Below, one piece after another: positions 62,102 through 64,000 of a DNA stretch of 64,000 nt. Source of the stretch: Promerops cafer (lineage: Eukaryota; Chordata; Aves; Passeriformes; Nectariniidae); NCBI GenBank assembly GCA_013398275.1, contig VZSE01002702.1, forward strand, positions 62,001 through 126,000, given 5' to 3'. How positions within the stretch are numbered: position 1 is the stretch's first letter; each line of letters opens with the position of its first letter. The translations under genes and the position numbers were made by a program. The notes below the pieces were generated by a model. That model had not been told where the DNA came from. It was given only the letters and a program-made list of their open reading frames with translations, and did no database searches.

Positions 62102-63469
62102 ACCCCATGGCAGACAACAACATAGCCCAATCCTCACAGATATTTACCCACAGGGAATTTTTTCCTGGTGTGTTAGAATTGTTGTATTTGCAGCACAAGT
62201 TCATGTGTAAAAATACTGTTCAGCAACATGTTCCAGTATTTTAATAAAAATAATTAGTTAATTAATTAAAATAAATGAAAACTGGTTAAACCCCATTTCT
62301 TTACAAGAATCTTTTTCTCATAAAAAGAAAAAATAATTGTGGAAATTTTAATTGCTTTCTTTTTAACTTAGAAAGCTATCGAAACTGTGCCCAGTTTTGC
62401 CTGTCAAAAGTTGCCTATTAGGAAATTTCAAATCATCTTTAATAAGCTTAACTCAACAGGCAAGTAAGATTTTCTATTCCCAGCCTTGACACCCATCCAC
62501 TGCAGCACTGGGCTGCTCTGAGGGGCCCTCCAAGATCTGAAGCCAGACCAGGAATACGTTCTTGCCAGGGTGACATGAGGATCCATGTGAAAAATTATCA
62601 GGTGTAGGACAGCTGATGTTCCTTGTCTGAGCTGGCACAGGGAAATCAAAATCCCAGATTAATTTCATGGTCTTCAGATACCCATTTTATTAACTCTCTA
62701 TTTTTTTTTTTCACTATTCATTTTCTCCCTTGCTGAGGTATGTCTGCAGGGAGTTTAATCTCATCAGGAGCAGGAATTGGTTCCAAGACCCCTTTCTTAC
62801 AGCAAAAATAATTTCAGTGGTGTGGCACAGCCTGGAGGCTGAGATGGCCACTGGCCTGCAGGACCTGGGCATGGCAGGAGACTCTGCTCCTGCACAAAGA
62901 GCTTCCTTGGCCCACCCTTGGCCACAGTACGTTCTCCCACGGGAAGCCCCAGACCCTGAATCACCACAACACCAGTGTCAGTCACCCAGGCCAAGCTCTG
63001 GGTTTCAGTGGGTTTGCTCTCCTGCTTAGATTTGGGCATATCTTGCGGAACAAAAGACTTTGTTACGGCAAGAGGGGTTCAGAACCAGTTTGTGGGGCAC
63101 AGCTGCCTTTTAAATGGTACCTGTCATAGGTTTCATTAGGAGTTTAGATTCTAATATTTTATTTGCCTATAAATTGTCTAGATAAACATATAATAAAGTC
63201 ATATATACCCAGAGTGAGAGTATACTGCGGTTAGGAGCTTTGCATACAGCCAATACTGTATATAGACTAAAATATAGACTAAAAATGCTGTTCAGAAAAT
63301 ACCTCTTTTTTAAAGCTATAGGTGACATAAATATTGGATTCTTGGTTACCAGAAATGTTTTCTTAACCAGATGTTTTCAGTCTTTTCTTAACAGAGCCAC
63401 TCACAGATTGTTCCCTGAATTATTTCATGTTTAGAAATGGTGTCTGGTTAAAAGAGAGAGGGAGACGGA
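62102..63469. other. FAM181B distal 5' flank, no gene seen
   Basis: Mixed AT-rich sequence with short A/T runs. No exon or repeat was identified. Confidence 0.6.
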
Positions 63470-63665
63470 GGGAGAGTCGCACAAACTGCCATTATCATGC
63501 AAATAGCTCCAGAGGAAAAAGGACAGTGAAAATGATAGCACTGATCTAATTATCTGCAGGCCAATATAGCTAAGTCACTGAAAGAGGCCCACAGAAAAGG
63601 CTGCCACAGAAACACAAAAAACAGCCAGAAAACAATAAGGAACTTAGCAACAGTATAAAAACGGA
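63470..63665. promoter_or_regulatory. Candidate SOX-POU enhancer
   Basis: CATTATCATGCAAAT at 63490-63504 is a composite SOX-OCT/POU site with one mismatch to CATTGTCATGCAAAT. A homeodomain core CTAATTATC lies at about 63547-63555 and a second SOX-type AACAATAAGG at 63631-63640. The region is repeat-free and sits about 8.4 kb upstream of the FAM181B start codon. Confidence 0.35.
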
Positions 63666-63779
63666 CTTCTTTCTGTGCACAAAGACTAGTTTTATGAGCA
63701 TTTTTCTTGCCTTCAGTTTGCAGAAAAGGTTAGAGCACATTTTAAATTCTATGCCAGGATATTCCCCCCCTTCAGCTCC

Positions 63780-64000
63780 TAAAGATCCTTTGGCACGCCG
63801 TCATATCGCGGCGCGCCCGGCGGTGGGAACGTGCTGCTCCTGCTTAGCGTGTCCGGACCGCCAGGCGGGCTGGGGGCTGCGGGGTTCATGTGAGGTGGGG
63901 TCTGGCAGCACCGTTCCCCATGGCTTGGGCCTCCATCACCAGATCCAAGCTTTGCCCTTCTCCTTTGTCAATGCTCTCGTCTTCCTTCCTGCGCTCTCAG
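63780..64000. other. CpG-rich patch at the window edge
   Basis: About 100 bases with many CpG (TATCGCGGCGCGCCCGGCGG) follow AT-rich sequence. The last bases of the window, CTTCCTTCCTGCGCTCTCAG, look like a + strand splice acceptor. A flanking promoter or exon may lie just outside, but nothing coding can be shown here. Confidence 0.3.

Noticed and set aside
1..64000. CRISPR arrays, operons, phage or viral genes, tRNA and rRNA genes
   Set aside because: No regularly spaced repeats, no compact gene clusters and no cloverleaf or rRNA sequence were recognised. The intron-exon structure and CR1 content are those of a bird chromosome.

Overview
The window looks like avian nuclear DNA. The evidence is large introns with canonical GT/AG borders, many truncated CR1 LINE 3' ends carrying the bird-typical terminal motif (variants of ATTCTATGATTCT), few other repeats, and a GC-rich CpG island interrupted by a run of N. 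I cannot place the species more finely than bird. No prokaryotic or viral gene set, CRISPR array or operon is present, and I found no clearly new biological system.

Two genes are supported. Positions 11928-45725 on the + strand hold the last eleven coding exons of ME3, the mitochondrial NADP-dependent malic enzyme. They join into one uninterrupted reading frame of 448 residues plus stop. This covers the catalytic Lys, all three metal ligands, the nucleotide-binding fold and the C-terminus. The first ~155 residues (transit peptide and the segment with the catalytic Tyr) are not seen and must lie upstream of position 1, so positions 1-11927 read as the intron before the first visible exon. Two introns of 10-11 kb flank exon D, and six short introns follow exon E.

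On the - strand at 54298-55108 lies FAM181B, whose coding region appears to be one exon inside a CpG island. Its N-terminal conserved box and its C-terminus are readable, but a 354-bp N run removes the middle, and the two halves are out of frame with each other at that gap length. FAM181B and ME3 are transcribed towards each other, about 8.6 kb apart between stop codons. FAM181B has two plausible polyadenylation sites.

Layout: 1-11.9 kb, ME3 intron with three CR1 fragments; 11.9-45.9 kb, ME3 exons and introns with several CR1 pieces, including an abutting inverted pair at 32.4-33.9 kb and a possible old hAT transposon end at 19.15 kb; 45.9-53.5 kb, intergenic; 53.5-55.5 kb, FAM181B with 3' UTR and CpG island; 55.5-64 kb, 5' flank of FAM181B. 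The flank holds CR1 fragments, a 21-bp minisatellite, two AT-rich stretches that resemble conserved non-coding elements, and a near-consensus SOX-POU composite site at 63490-63504. These make the flank the best place to look for neural enhancers of FAM181B.

The two genes have no evident functional link. ME3 is a metabolic enzyme making mitochondrial NADPH, and FAM181B is a TEAD-binding protein expressed mainly in neural tissue (family knowledge). Most other open frames are short, lack recognisable homology and are best read as chance or as CR1 remnants.
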